This document shows positions 40,101 through 49,291 of a stretch of 49,717 bases of DNA, piece after piece (position 1 is the stretch's first letter; each line of letters begins with the position of its first letter). The notes beneath the pieces were generated by a model. The model did no database searches. It saw nothing but the letters and a program-made list of their open reading frames with translations, and was not told the origin of the DNA. The position numbers and the translations under genes were made by a program. This DNA is from an uncultured Bdellovibrionales bacterium (GTDB lineage Bacteria; Bdellovibrionota; Bdellovibrionia; Bdellovibrionales; UBA1609), in NCBI GenBank assembly GCA_938002015.1, contig CALLAU010000077.1:1-49717 (forward strand), read 5' to 3'.

Positions 40101-42797
40101 CTTATTCCTAGAAATACTCAAATTTCTGAATATGCACAGATTTTTTATAATCATATTATTTCAAATCCTGACATTATTAAAAACTCAGAGGATTTAAATG
40201 CTATTTTTGAAAATGATTACTTTTGGCTTCAACTGCCAGTAAACGATAATAATGTTAGCAAGCTAGAGTCATACCTTGTTAAACAGTTACGTGAAAGAGC
40301 TGAAAAAAATGGAGGAATATGGAAGTATTCACCAGCACAAGCTGAGGTTCTTCATCAACTTATTCTTAATAAGTCAAATGAGTTTAATATAATACCAACT
40401 GATTTCGATGGAAAGCTTAATTTTTGGCTTAGAATGACAGAGAAGGGCGTTACTTCATCAACAGATAAATTTTTCTGGACTGTTGTTGATGCCGCTAAGA
40501 CAGCAAAGCAAACAAATAAACTAGAGGAATATGCTATTATTGAAGGTCGTATTTGGGAAACCAGTATTGCCTCGGCCCTTGCAATTAAGAAAATTAAGCG
40601 AAGCACTAAGCTTAGAAGACTCTTAAAGCACCCAGCAAATGCAGACAGGCTAGATCTACTTCAAGAGGTTATTGAAATTGTAAAACTAAATATGCCAGAT
40701 AGAGGTATTAAGTACGCAGAGTTTCTAGAAAATTTGTCTGTGGAAATACTAAGTACAGCTGAAGAAGCAATTTTAATTGATCAAGCAAAAAAAGATCCAG
40801 GCAAGCTTAAAGATATAGGTGATAAAGCCGCTCAAGATGGAATTTTTGATGAAAATGTTATGCTAATGAAGTCAATCTTTAAAGAGCTACACTCATGGAG
40901 AGTGAGTCAGATTATTGATTTTGTAATGTACTTAAGAGGAGCTAAACCTGCATCAAAAAAAATAAAAAGAGCCTTTAGTACAGTTGGGCCAGAAAGAATA
41001 AAAAGGATTTTTGAAACACTTCCACTTCAAGGCAGATGGGGATTACTAGACTCATTGTTTACACATGTATTACTTAGCAGGCAAGAAGGCCGAAGTAATT
41101 TTATAAATACTGTTATGAAAAATACTGTAGGCACACCTGAATCTCAGCTTGCAAGAACTCTAATTGGAGGTAAACAAACTCAAGCTCAACAAATCTCCTA
41201 TAAAGTGCTTGATGCTTTCTTATATGCAATGAATGAAACTGGTAATGACGTGCTAACAACATATATATTTAGTTATCTTTATGCACTTCCTCCAGCAACA
41301 CAATCATCTCCTGGAGAAACTCTAAAACATATTCTAGAAACACTAGGAACTTTATTTGTTAAATTTGGACAGATACTAGCAGCAACAAATAGACTACCCC
41401 CTGAAGAAAATGTGCATCTAGCAGATTTAAGAGAAGGTGCTAATATTCCATCAAGAGGAGATGTCTATCAAGATCTAGGTGAAATCTTAGGTGTTGAATC
41501 AACAGAACTTCCGTTTTCAGTAAAGCAAGTTGTCGGAGGAGCTTCAATTAAATACGCTGTTCTAGCTCATGATGAACTTAAGGATGAGGATGTAATTTTA
41601 AAAATTTTTAGACTTGCCGCTATTAATAATAGAGAAACTCAGTACGCCATTTTAGATCGTATGGCTGAAAGGCTCATCTCAAAAGGAGGCAGTGAATTCT
41701 TGATTTTTCAAACAATAGCTGATGCCGCTAAACAAGCTGTAGAGGACGAAGTTGATGCTCACGGAGAAGTTGAAAAATCAGCTAGAGCTAGAAAGACAAT
41801 ATATGCACAAAGATCAACTGAAGATGTTATTATTGAAGTACCTGTTGAAGAGCTCGTAAACGAAAGGTTAATTGTTTCTGCTTTTGCAGATGGAATGTCA
41901 TTCAATGAAATAAAAGAAAAACACCCTGAAGTTGCACTAAAAGCTGCTAAAGTAATTTTAGAAGTTGAAACAGATATACTCTTTAATTCGATGGGCTCTA
42001 TATACGATTTTGAACCTGATCGTCACGATGGCAATTATAGAATTGCATTTGAGCCTGTTAATGATAACTTTAAAACCTTTATTAGACCGATAGATATGGG
42101 TCAACTTACTAAAATTTCAGTTGAAATGAGAGATAAAATAGTCAGACTTTTTGCAATATCACAGATACTATATAAAGTTGGGGCTAATAAAAACATAACT
42201 AATAAAATTGCAGATTTATTTGATATTCATGGTAAACAAAAAGATATCTTAGCAAGAGTATTAAGAAAAAATTTCCCGGATAGCAATCTTGATGAAACAA
42301 CAGCATACTTCTCTTTGCTTTCAGCTGTAGCCAGCTCTTTACCAAAGATTATAAACGAGGAAGGCCTTCAGGCTAAGCAAACTCTTCACAGAGGGTATGT
42401 CGACTTCATACGCGCAATACTTCAAACAACACAATACCAAGTTGAGGGATTAGATGAAGATCAAATGTCTCCTGCAAGATACTTCCATAACCTTGTTAGT
42501 GAGAAAGTTAATGAATATGGCAATTTGATTGAACTCAGTAGTCTTCAAAAAGTAGGAATCCATTTCTTTAATACTAAAAATATACTTAAAGCCTATATGA
42601 ACGAAACCTCTTTTAAACCTTTGCCGACAGATCTTAAAGGGCTAGTTACAAAAAATGTTAATATAGAAGAAGCTTTCTTAAATTATGACTTCTCAAGTCC
42701 TTATTTAAGTGGTGTCAGCTCTAAACCTGTGCGAAGCGGTACTGATAACTCTTTAAACCCTTTCACTTGTAAAAGTTTATTGGGAGTTGGAATTTAG
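37110..42797 (+). CDS. Very large exported protein with a UbiB/ADCK-type kinase domain
   Basis: 1895 residues. A long n-region and a hydrophobic stretch ending AFA-DEA suggest a signal peptide. Residues about 170-240 have DELAAQIASSVS (from D224), an M48-peptidase-like segment with the HExxH lost. Residues 370-620 hold hydrophobic Gly/Trp-rich segments and a Ser/Thr/Asn linker (543-582). The middle is helical. The C-terminal part (about 1400-1700) is a UbiB/ADCK kinase domain: K-x-G-Q (K1418-Q1421), GGASIKYAVLA as the P-loop, VILK (K1498), DFEPDRHDGN with D1637 and N1642, and IDMG (D1662). All essential residues are kept. The tail ends FTCKSLLGVGI. No ribosome binding site is seen. First gene of a tight operon. 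Confidence 0.8.
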   Translation: MSKLKVYLENRHFSFLLSLRGCLCTLLSLQMSFLHPHAFADEAKPTETNSEQATEAFSSDSQNLRGAFEALRDFANSTGSGSNIEIPEVDSNDIISDEKHADSVSNALDASEQLVANLNDFTTESFEEAVQDFSQIKLEQLPKLNPTNFTENASLFLLGGIHENARNLFGRIISTLFPDIDISNINIQISGLLVPKIITHINDQGVITGLDISAGAIAFSENIDELAAQIASSVSAADPKVYGFSDDPRFYRLLGEKGLWDDFQPELQHRIKQDLAALEKIIAVDFRAESLTRFEMRIFSKFNKDYSQKVRHKLTRKMVGVDNINAFEDDIYEVRVQIQKLYLAYIQNKSKTSKSFQAKHPFNGRDKRLHRRMRAYVTPFYSSFLHWFGLPVGYILPQWLYVGWTAANSYFGLNFGNFKEVMTESDFDKHFGQAIQLSETPEWLIQLSAPIVKLGSGIGYVFSSIWHGVSTVGVGAYNLAWSFNDNILTPWVWSPIGSLVGSIFGAIGNGASWTWETSASAFNYAVGKFGQGLDYALPEHEASTSTETTFKTISNNTQSNNNTTQSRGSSSGNSNEYDPITSQDGYNKLLDWGGDYFFEGTLAIASVAIAYHYFKHPAAYKTKAIQVKSHVFGLSKALYKGSVAVINLPGYFFNGIKEGLTAIDLNDSEYGTDQYIDIFQYLLSTTISEKTSLELPSEIKDHLQDNYKWVSRRVLIRAIDHWLIRLKQGKFSKKQIEMILASLTSPGYNFLKKAAARRAFSYRAIEIMDYLISENIDQEEFPENLTLENHDEQISGFFNYFNFRDQSNLNYFKLAHIIAFARRAEKENNVRKLIISLHEFQKITNNSSGYKPFKKIYKRLFRRNFSKMANFIFLDNQTEGEEGNILVNMYTDIINAYRFSQKIDYNNSGGVRSIDLQSFTILRDFKLAYQTVALALKSSNSAIANGSIREQIGSLGGYGTFSNTTRRFSKAVITRLIKRKLKELDSISEIVKWVEEELIPRNTQISEYAQIFYNHIISNPDIIKNSEDLNAIFENDYFWLQLPVNDNNVSKLESYLVKQLRERAEKNGGIWKYSPAQAEVLHQLILNKSNEFNIIPTDFDGKLNFWLRMTEKGVTSSTDKFFWTVVDAAKTAKQTNKLEEYAIIEGRIWETSIASALAIKKIKRSTKLRRLLKHPANADRLDLLQEVIEIVKLNMPDRGIKYAEFLENLSVEILSTAEEAILIDQAKKDPGKLKDIGDKAAQDGIFDENVMLMKSIFKELHSWRVSQIIDFVMYLRGAKPASKKIKRAFSTVGPERIKRIFETLPLQGRWGLLDSLFTHVLLSRQEGRSNFINTVMKNTVGTPESQLARTLIGGKQTQAQQISYKVLDAFLYAMNETGNDVLTTYIFSYLYALPPATQSSPGETLKHILETLGTLFVKFGQILAATNRLPPEENVHLADLREGANIPSRGDVYQDLGEILGVESTELPFSVKQVVGGASIKYAVLAHDELKDEDVILKIFRLAAINNRETQYAILDRMAERLISKGGSEFLIFQTIADAAKQAVEDEVDAHGEVEKSARARKTIYAQRSTEDVIIEVPVEELVNERLIVSAFADGMSFNEIKEKHPEVALKAAKVILEVETDILFNSMGSIYDFEPDRHDGNYRIAFEPVNDNFKTFIRPIDMGQLTKISVEMRDKIVRLFAISQILYKVGANKNITNKIADLFDIHGKQKDILARVLRKNFPDSNLDETTAYFSLLSAVASSLPKIINEEGLQAKQTLHRGYVDFIRAILQTTQYQVEGLDEDQMSPARYFHNLVSEKVNEYGNLIELSSLQKVGIHFFNTKNILKAYMNETSFKPLPTDLKGLVTKNVNIEEAFLNYDFSSPYLSGVSSKPVRSGTDNSLNPFTCKSLLGVGI

Positions 42798-42802
42798 CGA
42801 TT

Positions 42803-45800
42803 ATGTTTAAAAAGCTTTTACTCTTTTTATCAACTTTTATATTCTTAAACGGGTTTCTTTGCCTCTCTTTAGCAAATGAGCCTCTAGAGACTCCTACGCC
42901 TTTTAGTATAGAGCAAGAAGAGCTAGAGAAAATTGCAAAAGTTCTTGTAGTTAAGGTGGACGCATTTAAAGCTATTTTTAGACAGGACACATCTGCAATA
43001 ATATATGGAGGTGCTGCAAAAAGTTTTACTTACTGGATAGCTAGTCATTTTAAGTATACACAAAGTGAAGATGAATTTAATGAAGTAAAAATGAATCTTA
43101 TAAACAAAAGTAATATAAAGGCTACAGACTTTTTAGACTCAAGATCAGATATTGACGTTATTTCAAATAAAATTATTACGGTTAGTGGGGCAAGGTTTCA
43201 CATAGATGCTATTCAGCAGGTCAATAAAGATCGTATCAATATTAGGACTCGATCAGGACTTGATGAGGTTAAGCAAGGTTATATCCCAGTTGAAAAAATT
43301 GCTTTAGGGAAACAAGGCTTTATCCCACTCCCTCAGTTTGGAAACCCTCTTTGGGAAATTATTAGTGGTAAAATCACAATTCAACCTTCTTTAAGACATG
43401 ATTTTTGGTCTACGTATTATGCAAGAAAAAAGCTTAACCACCCTATTCTCTTAGCGTTAAGGTATTTAAGACTTGCTTCACTAGACTATTATTTTCGATA
43501 CGGAAATTTAGATTCAAAAAGTAGTCCTCTTAATAAATTAGATGAAAATAGTGTTGATTATGTAAAAGATCTTATTCAAACTGTAGCTAAAACAGGAGAG
43601 TTAACACCTTTTTTAAAGAATCCTCAAATCCTTAATTGGATCAGATCCTCTGTTTCAAAAGCATTCACAAGCTTTGCAAATGTTACAGCTTCTGATAAAA
43701 TAATGAGAAGTGCCGGCTTTGGTGAGCTCACACAAGCATATGCTGATTTTCCACCATACAATACTTTCACATATACAAAATTTTATGATTTAAATTCTGT
43801 AGATACCAATCTTGAGGAGTACGAGGTTGATCAAGATAATTTTTATATCAAAATAGACCCGAGTACAGAACCTTTCTTTTTGTACCATGGAACTCAAAAA
43901 ATAAACCAATTAGAGAATATCTTAAAATTTGGAAATCTACCATCAACTACTGGTGTTGCAGGAAAAGGAACATATGCAGCAAACAAAGATGAGATAAAAC
44001 TTGCAATAAACTGGGGTGGAGGTGAAGCTCATGTTGCAAAACTACAAATAACGAATGATGCAAAAATTGTTGATATTAGATACGGAGAAGGCAAGCGAGT
44101 TTTCAACTTGTTTGCAGGTAGTTATGAAGATTTTTCAGCTGCTTTTGGAGTTGATATTATTAGATACAGCCTAATGGGCTACGGCGCTTATGTTATTAAA
44201 AATGGTGGCGTTGTTGAACACACCTCCCCTTATAAAGAAAGAGGGTATACTCTAGAAAAAGCTTTAGAAGAAACTTCAAAGGCAACTAACTTTAATGATA
44301 TTTATAAAGTAATAAAGAGAATTAAAACTGATAAATTCACTTATGAACAAATTCAAACAGTTGTGAATACAATTCCTTTCAGTCTTTCAATTAATCATAT
44401 CTTAGATAATATGTCTGATATTAATTTTAACAATAAAAATGTCTCTTTAGTTTTAAGTTTTTGGGCTAACCGTGATAATATTTTGGATGAATTTACAAAA
44501 ATTATTCAAGATAACCTTGAGATTCTAAAGCTTCATGATTTATTTAAGTTCATCTCAAAAGAGTTTCTCGCTCTTAAATTAAATATAGATTCAATTAAAG
44601 CTATTCTTAATCAATATGATGGTATTTTCTCTATTGAACTCTTTGATTCATACTCTATAGCTTTTAAAAGAGACGACGCCACCCCACTTCTTTTAAGGCT
44701 ATTGAAGGACAAAAACTATGAGGTTACTAAAAAAACAGCTTATTCATTATACGTTGCTTCTATTGATAAGCGGGAGCATTTTCACCAAAATACGGTTAAC
44801 GCTTTAATAACTTACTTACAATTTAATTTTCACAATCTCTCCGCAGAAATAAAGTTATTACTCACTTCTTCTTTATTAGAAATGGGGGTAAGTACAAAAA
44901 AACTACAATCTGAAATCAAATTAATTATGAGTGGTAACTTGTCTCAACCTGAGGAATCAAAAAACTCCTTATTTTCAACACACATCATCGACCGGTTCTT
45001 ACCAATTGGAAGGTTAGAGCATTTTGAAGAAAGGTTTAAAAACACTCGTTTATCAGCTTTAAAAAGATTAGTGGTTAATACAAATTTTGAAGATTTCGCC
45101 ACAGGGCTACAACCTTCAGAGCAAGCTGAAATCATACTCAAAGCAGGAAGTCTTCTGACTGAAGGGCATGAATTTATAGCAACATTCTATAATTTCAACA
45201 CTTCCAATTTAAATAAAATAACTAATTTAAAATTAAGAGAAATGCTAATATCAATGGTTTTAGAAAAGTATAAAAATAACTGGTCAAATCAAATAAGACC
45301 AGAGGTCTTAAAAAGTTTTACTGATAACTGGTTTCTATTTTTTAAAAGTTCTCCAGAAATTTTCATAAAACATTACGTCCCTGGTAAAACTTATATTCCT
45401 TTTTATTATTTAATTGAAATTAGTATGTCAGAAAGCTCTTACGGTTTTTTGAGTAAAGACCTGCTAGATTCGAGCAGAGGGCTTAATCAGTGGCTCGCAT
45501 GGCTTCATTATTTAAACAGCAGTAAGTCAGATAAGGATATCAATCTTAACTCGCTTATTTCTTTATTCAAAAATTTTAGCTTTGCTGGTTTTAAAAAATC
45601 AAAAACTGTTTTTAATCAAGATTTCTCTAGTGGAATTAAAACTACACATTTTTACACTCTTCTCTCAAATCTTTTAAATACCCTAAAGTCTCTTAAGAAC
45701 AACCTAAACACTCAAGAGCTTGTTAATGCTTTAATTGATATTGACTTTGAAAATGGGCCAATTGAATCTAAAGAACTTATTGAACTTGAATTACGAAGGT

Positions 45801-46609
45801 TACGAGCAATTAGTCACCTTACTAGTGAGGAACGCTATAATATAGCACTTGCTAAACTCGCCAGTTCTAAATCACATAATATCAACACAAACATCTTCGC
45901 ACTTAGAGAACTACACAGAATGAGTGTTGATCAAACGCAGGCGTTTGGTCAATCCATTATTATGTCATGCATAAATAATGAGAGCTCATTAAGTAAGATT
46001 TTTTCTAGAGTCCGAAGTGCTTTTAATATAAAAACTTTAAATGAAAATTTTGCTGATTGCCTTTTAGATGACGATGCTCGCAATATGAGGCTACTATCAG
46101 CAATTGGGTTTCAAGATTCAGACCTCTCTCTTCTTCTACAAAACCTGTTTAACAAAAGGTATGAAAAGTTCACTAGCATTTCAAAGAGTCAATTACTCCA
46201 CTGGATTATACAAACTAAAACTAATTTTAAAGAACTTGAGCTGTATTTAGCAAACCGTCTTTCACAAGTGATAGCAAGAGCTCCAAAGAATGAACTCATC
46301 GCACAATTAAAGATTTATCCACATAAACTTGAGCCCGTTTTAGAAAGTTTACATAAGCATAGAAACACAATCGAACTAGTAAAGCAGCTTTTAAGCGTTC
46401 TTTTAAAAGAAGTTAAGTCTAACCCAACAATAATTGATTATTTAAAAGAAGCTCAACAACAAAGACAAATAAAAGGCAAACCTCTTGTAAATATCAATTC
46501 AATAAGAATTGAGGAGTGGATCAGAAATCAAGTAGGCTTACCTTTAAACTCAAATCACTATTCATGTAAAAGTATTTTAGCAACATTACCATCTAAAGGA
46601 GCACTCTAA
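42803..46609 (+). CDS. Large exported protein with nucleotidyltransferase- and ADP-ribosyltransferase-like domains
   Basis: 1268 residues; signal peptide MFKKLLLFLSTFIFLNGFLCLSLA. The first part (about 60-125) has YGGAAKSFTYWIA (G69, G70) and RSDIDVI (D116-x-D118), the GG...DxD layout of DNA polymerase beta-type nucleotidyltransferases. Residues 355-470 carry FLYHGTQ (H362-G-T) and GKGTYAAN (Y391), the H-Y pair of PARP-like ADP-ribosyltransferases. A third Glu is not clear. From 480 on the chain is all-helical with HEAT-like units. The end SCKSILATL echoes the tail of the upstream giant protein. It starts 5 nt after that gene and its stop overlaps the next start (TAATG). Confidence 0.77.
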   Translation: MFKKLLLFLSTFIFLNGFLCLSLANEPLETPTPFSIEQEELEKIAKVLVVKVDAFKAIFRQDTSAIIYGGAAKSFTYWIASHFKYTQSEDEFNEVKMNLINKSNIKATDFLDSRSDIDVISNKIITVSGARFHIDAIQQVNKDRINIRTRSGLDEVKQGYIPVEKIALGKQGFIPLPQFGNPLWEIISGKITIQPSLRHDFWSTYYARKKLNHPILLALRYLRLASLDYYFRYGNLDSKSSPLNKLDENSVDYVKDLIQTVAKTGELTPFLKNPQILNWIRSSVSKAFTSFANVTASDKIMRSAGFGELTQAYADFPPYNTFTYTKFYDLNSVDTNLEEYEVDQDNFYIKIDPSTEPFFLYHGTQKINQLENILKFGNLPSTTGVAGKGTYAANKDEIKLAINWGGGEAHVAKLQITNDAKIVDIRYGEGKRVFNLFAGSYEDFSAAFGVDIIRYSLMGYGAYVIKNGGVVEHTSPYKERGYTLEKALEETSKATNFNDIYKVIKRIKTDKFTYEQIQTVVNTIPFSLSINHILDNMSDINFNNKNVSLVLSFWANRDNILDEFTKIIQDNLEILKLHDLFKFISKEFLALKLNIDSIKAILNQYDGIFSIELFDSYSIAFKRDDATPLLLRLLKDKNYEVTKKTAYSLYVASIDKREHFHQNTVNALITYLQFNFHNLSAEIKLLLTSSLLEMGVSTKKLQSEIKLIMSGNLSQPEESKNSLFSTHIIDRFLPIGRLEHFEERFKNTRLSALKRLVVNTNFEDFATGLQPSEQAEIILKAGSLLTEGHEFIATFYNFNTSNLNKITNLKLREMLISMVLEKYKNNWSNQIRPEVLKSFTDNWFLFFKSSPEIFIKHYVPGKTYIPFYYLIEISMSESSYGFLSKDLLDSSRGLNQWLAWLHYLNSSKSDKDINLNSLISLFKNFSFAGFKKSKTVFNQDFSSGIKTTHFYTLLSNLLNTLKSLKNNLNTQELVNALIDIDFENGPIESKELIELELRRLRAISHLTSEERYNIALAKLASSKSHNINTNIFALRELHRMSVDQTQAFGQSIIMSCINNESSLSKIFSRVRSAFNIKTLNENFADCLLDDDARNMRLLSAIGFQDSDLSLLLQNLFNKRYEKFTSISKSQLLHWIIQTKTNFKELELYLANRLSQVIARAPKNELIAQLKIYPHKLEPVLESLHKHRNTIELVKQLLSVLLKEVKSNPTIIDYLKEAQQQRQIKGKPLVNINSIRIEEWIRNQVGLPLNSNHYSCKSILATLPSKGAL

Positions 46610-48309
46610 TGCACCATCTTTTCATCAGTCTTATTTTCTTCATAACGTTTTTTTCGTTTAACTCTTTCTCACTTGTCGGTGAATATACAGATAACGATGA
46701 TTTTCCTTACTCAGTATGCACATTAGTTCAAAAACGAGGAGCTGATTCTATGAATACGGAAGTTTTACACACATGCTCAGGTACTGTTATAAACGGCCTG
46801 ACAGCAGCAGAGAAAATGTTTATTACCACAAAAACTTGTGAAGAAAATATAAAACCAGCTCCCTCTCTAGTTTTTTGTTCAGGAAGACCTGACCCGTATT
46901 ATGTTAAAGGAACTCTTCCCTTATATCACTTAGATATTTCAGCGTTTGCCCTAGATGGTGATTACTCACAAGTTGCAAGGTTTCAAAGAGTTACTAACAT
47001 AACAAGTATTGAAGACTACGACTACCAAACAAGTGTTTTTAACCAAAATACTGAAGGCACAGAATGTGCTTTATTCTCACATTTTGGATCTACTATTGAA
47101 TCACTAGGTCAAATGAGAGGTGTGCTTGCCAATCAAACAGAAAATAAAAGAAATGAATTTAAATATAAGTTAAATGCCACATTAACAGATCTTGACCTTG
47201 GAGCTCCACTATTTTGTCGTCGAACAAGAACAGAGAACGTTGGTCAAAATAGAAATTGGATTTTAATGGGTTTAACACAAAGCTATAATAATCTATCAGA
47301 TAGTGAAACCGAAGTTATTATAAGTAAAAGATGGATTACTTATTTTTCAGATTCTAATCGTGAAAGACTAAATGATGCTTATGATTTAATTGAACAGAAT
47401 AATTTTAGTCGAAATAACTATGTTATAAAAACCGTTTTTATTGAGAACATGTTTTCTACCAGTGAAAGTATTGAACCTATGCTTGTTAGTAAGAACTATA
47501 ATTTTTGCAACGCACACGAAACAAGTTATTATGAGTACACTTCTGAAAATTCTCGTAGTAGAATAATTTTAGAGAAAAAAGATTTACCACTTGATTTATC
47601 ATTTGAATTTCATTCATCTTTAGGGGCTTTTGATTTTAATTATACAATAGGTCGCCGAGAAGAATGTCTAATTGGGCAAAGCAAAACTCAAATGCCATCT
47701 CGCTATATGCAACCAGGCTATGGCCTTAAATGTGGTCACTTAAATTTTTCTTATGATGGCACAAAGCTTATGTGTGATGGGTTAAATTACATAACCCCCT
47801 CAATTTTAAGTATTCTTTCTGGAGATCAAGTATCAAGCTGCAAGGCTTCTTATGATAGTTGCTTTATCGAAAAAACACCTGAGTTTGGATATGACGAACA
47901 CTTAAGTAACCTCTATTGTAGTATTTTAAATAAATCCTGCATGTATAATTTACCTGAATTAAATATTGATATATTGCAAGAAAAAAACAGACCAGGTGAT
48001 CTTGATGAGCATTACTCGGCATATTATGACGTAGCCAGCATACAGTCACTAAAAGGTAATAAACGAGGTAAACTCTATCTTAGGGATAGTACTTACCTTA
48101 AATATGAAAAAACGTGTATTGATGAATTTAATGACTCTTTACCAAGGTGGGCCACTTCCTATTCAATCGAAATGCTAAAGAGTTGCTTATTAAAAAACCC
48201 TCAGTCATACACAGGGTATAATTTTGTTAAAGAAGAAATCGAAGCTGAAGCTAAGAAAAGAGAGAGGCTAGACAGAATGGAAAAAATACTCGATCCATCT
48301 GGACAATAA
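46609..48309 (+). CDS. Exported trypsin-fold (S1-like) pseudoprotease
   Basis: 566 residues; signal peptide ending near FNSFS. The S1 fold is seen in HTCSGTVIN (C56), MFITTKTC (71-77) in the place of the TAAHC block, YHLDISAF with D109 at the triad Asp, and LDLGAPLFC (195-203) in the place of GDSGGPLxC. The catalytic His is Thr76 and the catalytic Ser is Leu197, so proteolysis is not expected. After about residue 260, a separate Cys-rich region of 280 residues follows with no recognised family, ending in a coiled, basic EEIEAEAKKRERLDR helix. TAATG overlap couples it to the upstream giant protein gene. It may bind or scaffold. Confidence 0.72.
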   Translation: MHHLFISLIFFITFFSFNSFSLVGEYTDNDDFPYSVCTLVQKRGADSMNTEVLHTCSGTVINGLTAAEKMFITTKTCEENIKPAPSLVFCSGRPDPYYVKGTLPLYHLDISAFALDGDYSQVARFQRVTNITSIEDYDYQTSVFNQNTEGTECALFSHFGSTIESLGQMRGVLANQTENKRNEFKYKLNATLTDLDLGAPLFCRRTRTENVGQNRNWILMGLTQSYNNLSDSETEVIISKRWITYFSDSNRERLNDAYDLIEQNNFSRNNYVIKTVFIENMFSTSESIEPMLVSKNYNFCNAHETSYYEYTSENSRSRIILEKKDLPLDLSFEFHSSLGAFDFNYTIGRREECLIGQSKTQMPSRYMQPGYGLKCGHLNFSYDGTKLMCDGLNYITPSILSILSGDQVSSCKASYDSCFIEKTPEFGYDEHLSNLYCSILNKSCMYNLPELNIDILQEKNRPGDLDEHYSAYYDVASIQSLKGNKRGKLYLRDSTYLKYEKTCIDEFNDSLPRWATSYSIEMLKSCLLKNPQSYTGYNFVKEEIEAEAKKRERLDRMEKILDPSGQ

Positions 48310-48472
48310 TCTACTGAACTAGCAAAGAATACGTTTATTGAAAGCTGATCTATTCTAAGGCTTGCTGAACATCTGGAGCTGTAAAAAAAATAGACACTTA
48401 TAGCTCTTAGAACTCAAATACTTCGCTTCCTTACCGGCACAACTTTTGAAATGTATTATCAACGAGGTTATT

Positions 48473-49282
48473 ATGAAGTTATTTTTCTTATTTCAAATTA
48501 TAGTTTTAACTCTAATTTATTCTTCTTATTCATCAGCTAAACACTGCCAACTTCTACTTAGTAAAAAAGTAAGTTTGTTTAATAATGAAGACACATTTTT
48601 TAACAATTCCATACACGGTAAAATTGAAGGTAGTGAGATAGCTAACGAAAACTTCATACCTCAATCTGAAAGTGATTGGTATCAGCTCTCATTCGGAAGC
48701 ATTAAGGGCATTAACGTTAATGGAATGTATGTCAGAGCCTCAATGATTTTAAATGGCAAAAATCTAATTATTCAAGGCGTACTCAACGCTGATTTTGTTA
48801 CGCATAGAGTTGAATCAATACCTGTGGGACTTAAATACAGCATAACAACACTTAGTGGAGTCACAGTCCCTATTCCACTAGGCTCTAAAACCTTACATCA
48901 ACTCATGAGCATAATGGGTATGACGAGTGAAGTGTACTTTGAAACAAAGTTTTTACATCAACCAACTTTAAGAATTAGAGAAAGGACTTATCAGTCTGGA
49001 AATTTTTCTAGCTCATGGCAAAGCATTAAAGCTATTCAAGAAAGAACCACTTGGAGTGTTTTTCAAAGACCAGAAGAGGTTGACATTGATCTCAATAACC
49101 AAAGAGTAGGGCTCCGAGATGGCAGTAAAGTGATCGAAGGAACTCTAATAGTTGAGCTTTCAACTGATCGTGTAGAGTCATATCCGGTTGATGAGAGATT
49201 CTATCTCCTCTTAGATAATGGTCAAAAAATACAAATGACACCAAATGAGTTAGACGGGTATAAAATTGCAAGAGGATATTGA
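48473..49282 (+). CDS. Exported protein with a duplicated module (269 aa)
   Basis: I use the ATG at 48473, with GAGG 5 nt upstream. A TTG at 48446 would add nine residues before the signal peptide MKLFFLFQIIVLTLIYSSYSSA. The mature N-terminus starts KHCQLLL. Two similar modules are visible. The first has LIIQGVLNADFVTHRVESIPV, then a strand and VTVPIP (about 100-140). The second has EGTLIVELSTDRVESYPV, then LDNGQKIQMT (about 210-255). Each ends in a turn plus strand. Unknown function; the pattern TxRVES.PV is a good family handle. A 163-bp gap follows the pseudoprotease gene, so it may or may not be in the same transcript. Confidence 0.7.
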   Translation: MKLFFLFQIIVLTLIYSSYSSAKHCQLLLSKKVSLFNNEDTFFNNSIHGKIEGSEIANENFIPQSESDWYQLSFGSIKGINVNGMYVRASMILNGKNLIIQGVLNADFVTHRVESIPVGLKYSITTLSGVTVPIPLGSKTLHQLMSIMGMTSEVYFETKFLHQPTLRIRERTYQSGNFSSSWQSIKAIQERTTWSVFQRPEEVDIDLNNQRVGLRDGSKVIEGTLIVELSTDRVESYPVDERFYLLLDNGQKIQMTPNELDGYKIARGY

Positions 49283-49291
49283 TAATTTATA

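Noticed and set aside
42763..42990. 75-codon minus-strand ORF across the junction of the two giant genes
   Set aside because: It is antisense to two well-supported coding regions and has no ribosome binding site or family.
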